NCBI GenBank assembly: GCA_964505065.1
Contig: CAZDGF010000004.1
Span: 9,347 to 73,346, forward strand
Length of the DNA stretch: 64,000 bases
Direction of reading: 5' to 3'
Origin: JABMMZ01 sp964505065
GTDB taxonomy: Bacteria > Bacteroidota > Bacteroidia > NS11-12g > UBA955
A program made the translations under genes and the position numbers. The notes below the pieces were generated by a model. It saw only the letters and a program-made list of their open reading frames with translations. It was not told the DNA's origin and made no database searches. Every line of letters begins with the position of its first letter. Within the stretch, counting starts at the first letter, position 1. Below, piece by piece: positions 63,933 through 64,000 of this stretch.

Positions 63933-64000
63933 TTTTTTAAAATTAAAAACAATACTGTCCTAAATAAAAATTAGGAATAAAAATTACCGAGTCAAATCAA

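Overview
The window is an AT-rich chromosomal segment of a member of the Bacteroidota, most likely near the Chitinophagales/Saprospirales type of lineage. The evidence is the division and cell-wall (dcw) gene order, several very large secreted proteins ending in type IX secretion (T9SS) sorting domains, a FecA-type TonB-dependent receptor, TAnnTTTG-type -7 promoter boxes, frequent TTG start codons and the near absence of Shine-Dalgarno sequences. No rRNA or tRNA gene and no CRISPR array was recognised. The assignment to this phylum is firm; anything finer is inference.

Layout. 1-13.6 kb: the dcw cluster, all on + (ftsI, cut by the left edge, then murE, mraY, murD, ftsW, murG, murC, ftsQ, ftsA, ftsZ). 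Genes overlap or nearly touch except in three gaps (murE/mraY, murD/ftsW, ftsA/ftsZ), and all three gaps are filled with members of the same mosaic intergenic repeat family. 13.5-14.8 kb: a PD-(D/E)XK nuclease gene sits exactly behind ftsZ and is followed by a second, non-functional copy of the last 67 bp of ftsZ, the signature of an insertion with long target duplication. 14.8-22.7 kb: a retropepsin-like aspartic protease without a recognisable start codon, a double-FGE-domain secreted protein, a TPR histidine kinase with a LytTR response regulator, and a FecA-like receptor with its AraC regulator. 23-34.4 kb: a single 3783-residue T9SS cargo protein. 34.4-37.6 kb: a WG-repeat protein, a 45-bp tandem array that continues its reading frame, a hot-dog thioesterase, smpB and a small outer-membrane protein. 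37.8-39.2 kb: an IS256-family insertion sequence. 39.3-48.4 kb: a frameshifted secreted-protein gene and two more T9SS cargo proteins. 48.4-51.6 kb: biotin carrier protein, a YqaE-like lipoprotein, arginine decarboxylase and a MarR regulator. 51.6-58 kb (- strand): two further T9SS cargo proteins, one with a peptidase S74 chaperone domain and a (CA)14 microsatellite just before its start. 58-62.1 kb: inositol monophosphatase, peroxiredoxin, NfeD-FloA and a queuosine-precursor transporter. 62.3-63.9 kb: a hipB-hipS-hipT tripartite toxin-antitoxin operon.

How it fits together. The left third makes peptidoglycan precursors (MurC-MurG, MraY) and the divisome (FtsI, W, Q, A, Z). The middle and right parts are dominated by surface and secreted proteins, five of which carry type A or type B T9SS C-terminal domains. 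Several of these genes carry features typical of variable loci: homopolymer and dinucleotide tracts at their 5' ends, frameshifts, an adjacent IS and tandem arrays. The best candidates for something under-described are the ftsZ tail-duplication nuclease insertion, the in-frame 45-bp array behind the WG-repeat gene, and the microsatellite-controlled S74 surface protein.
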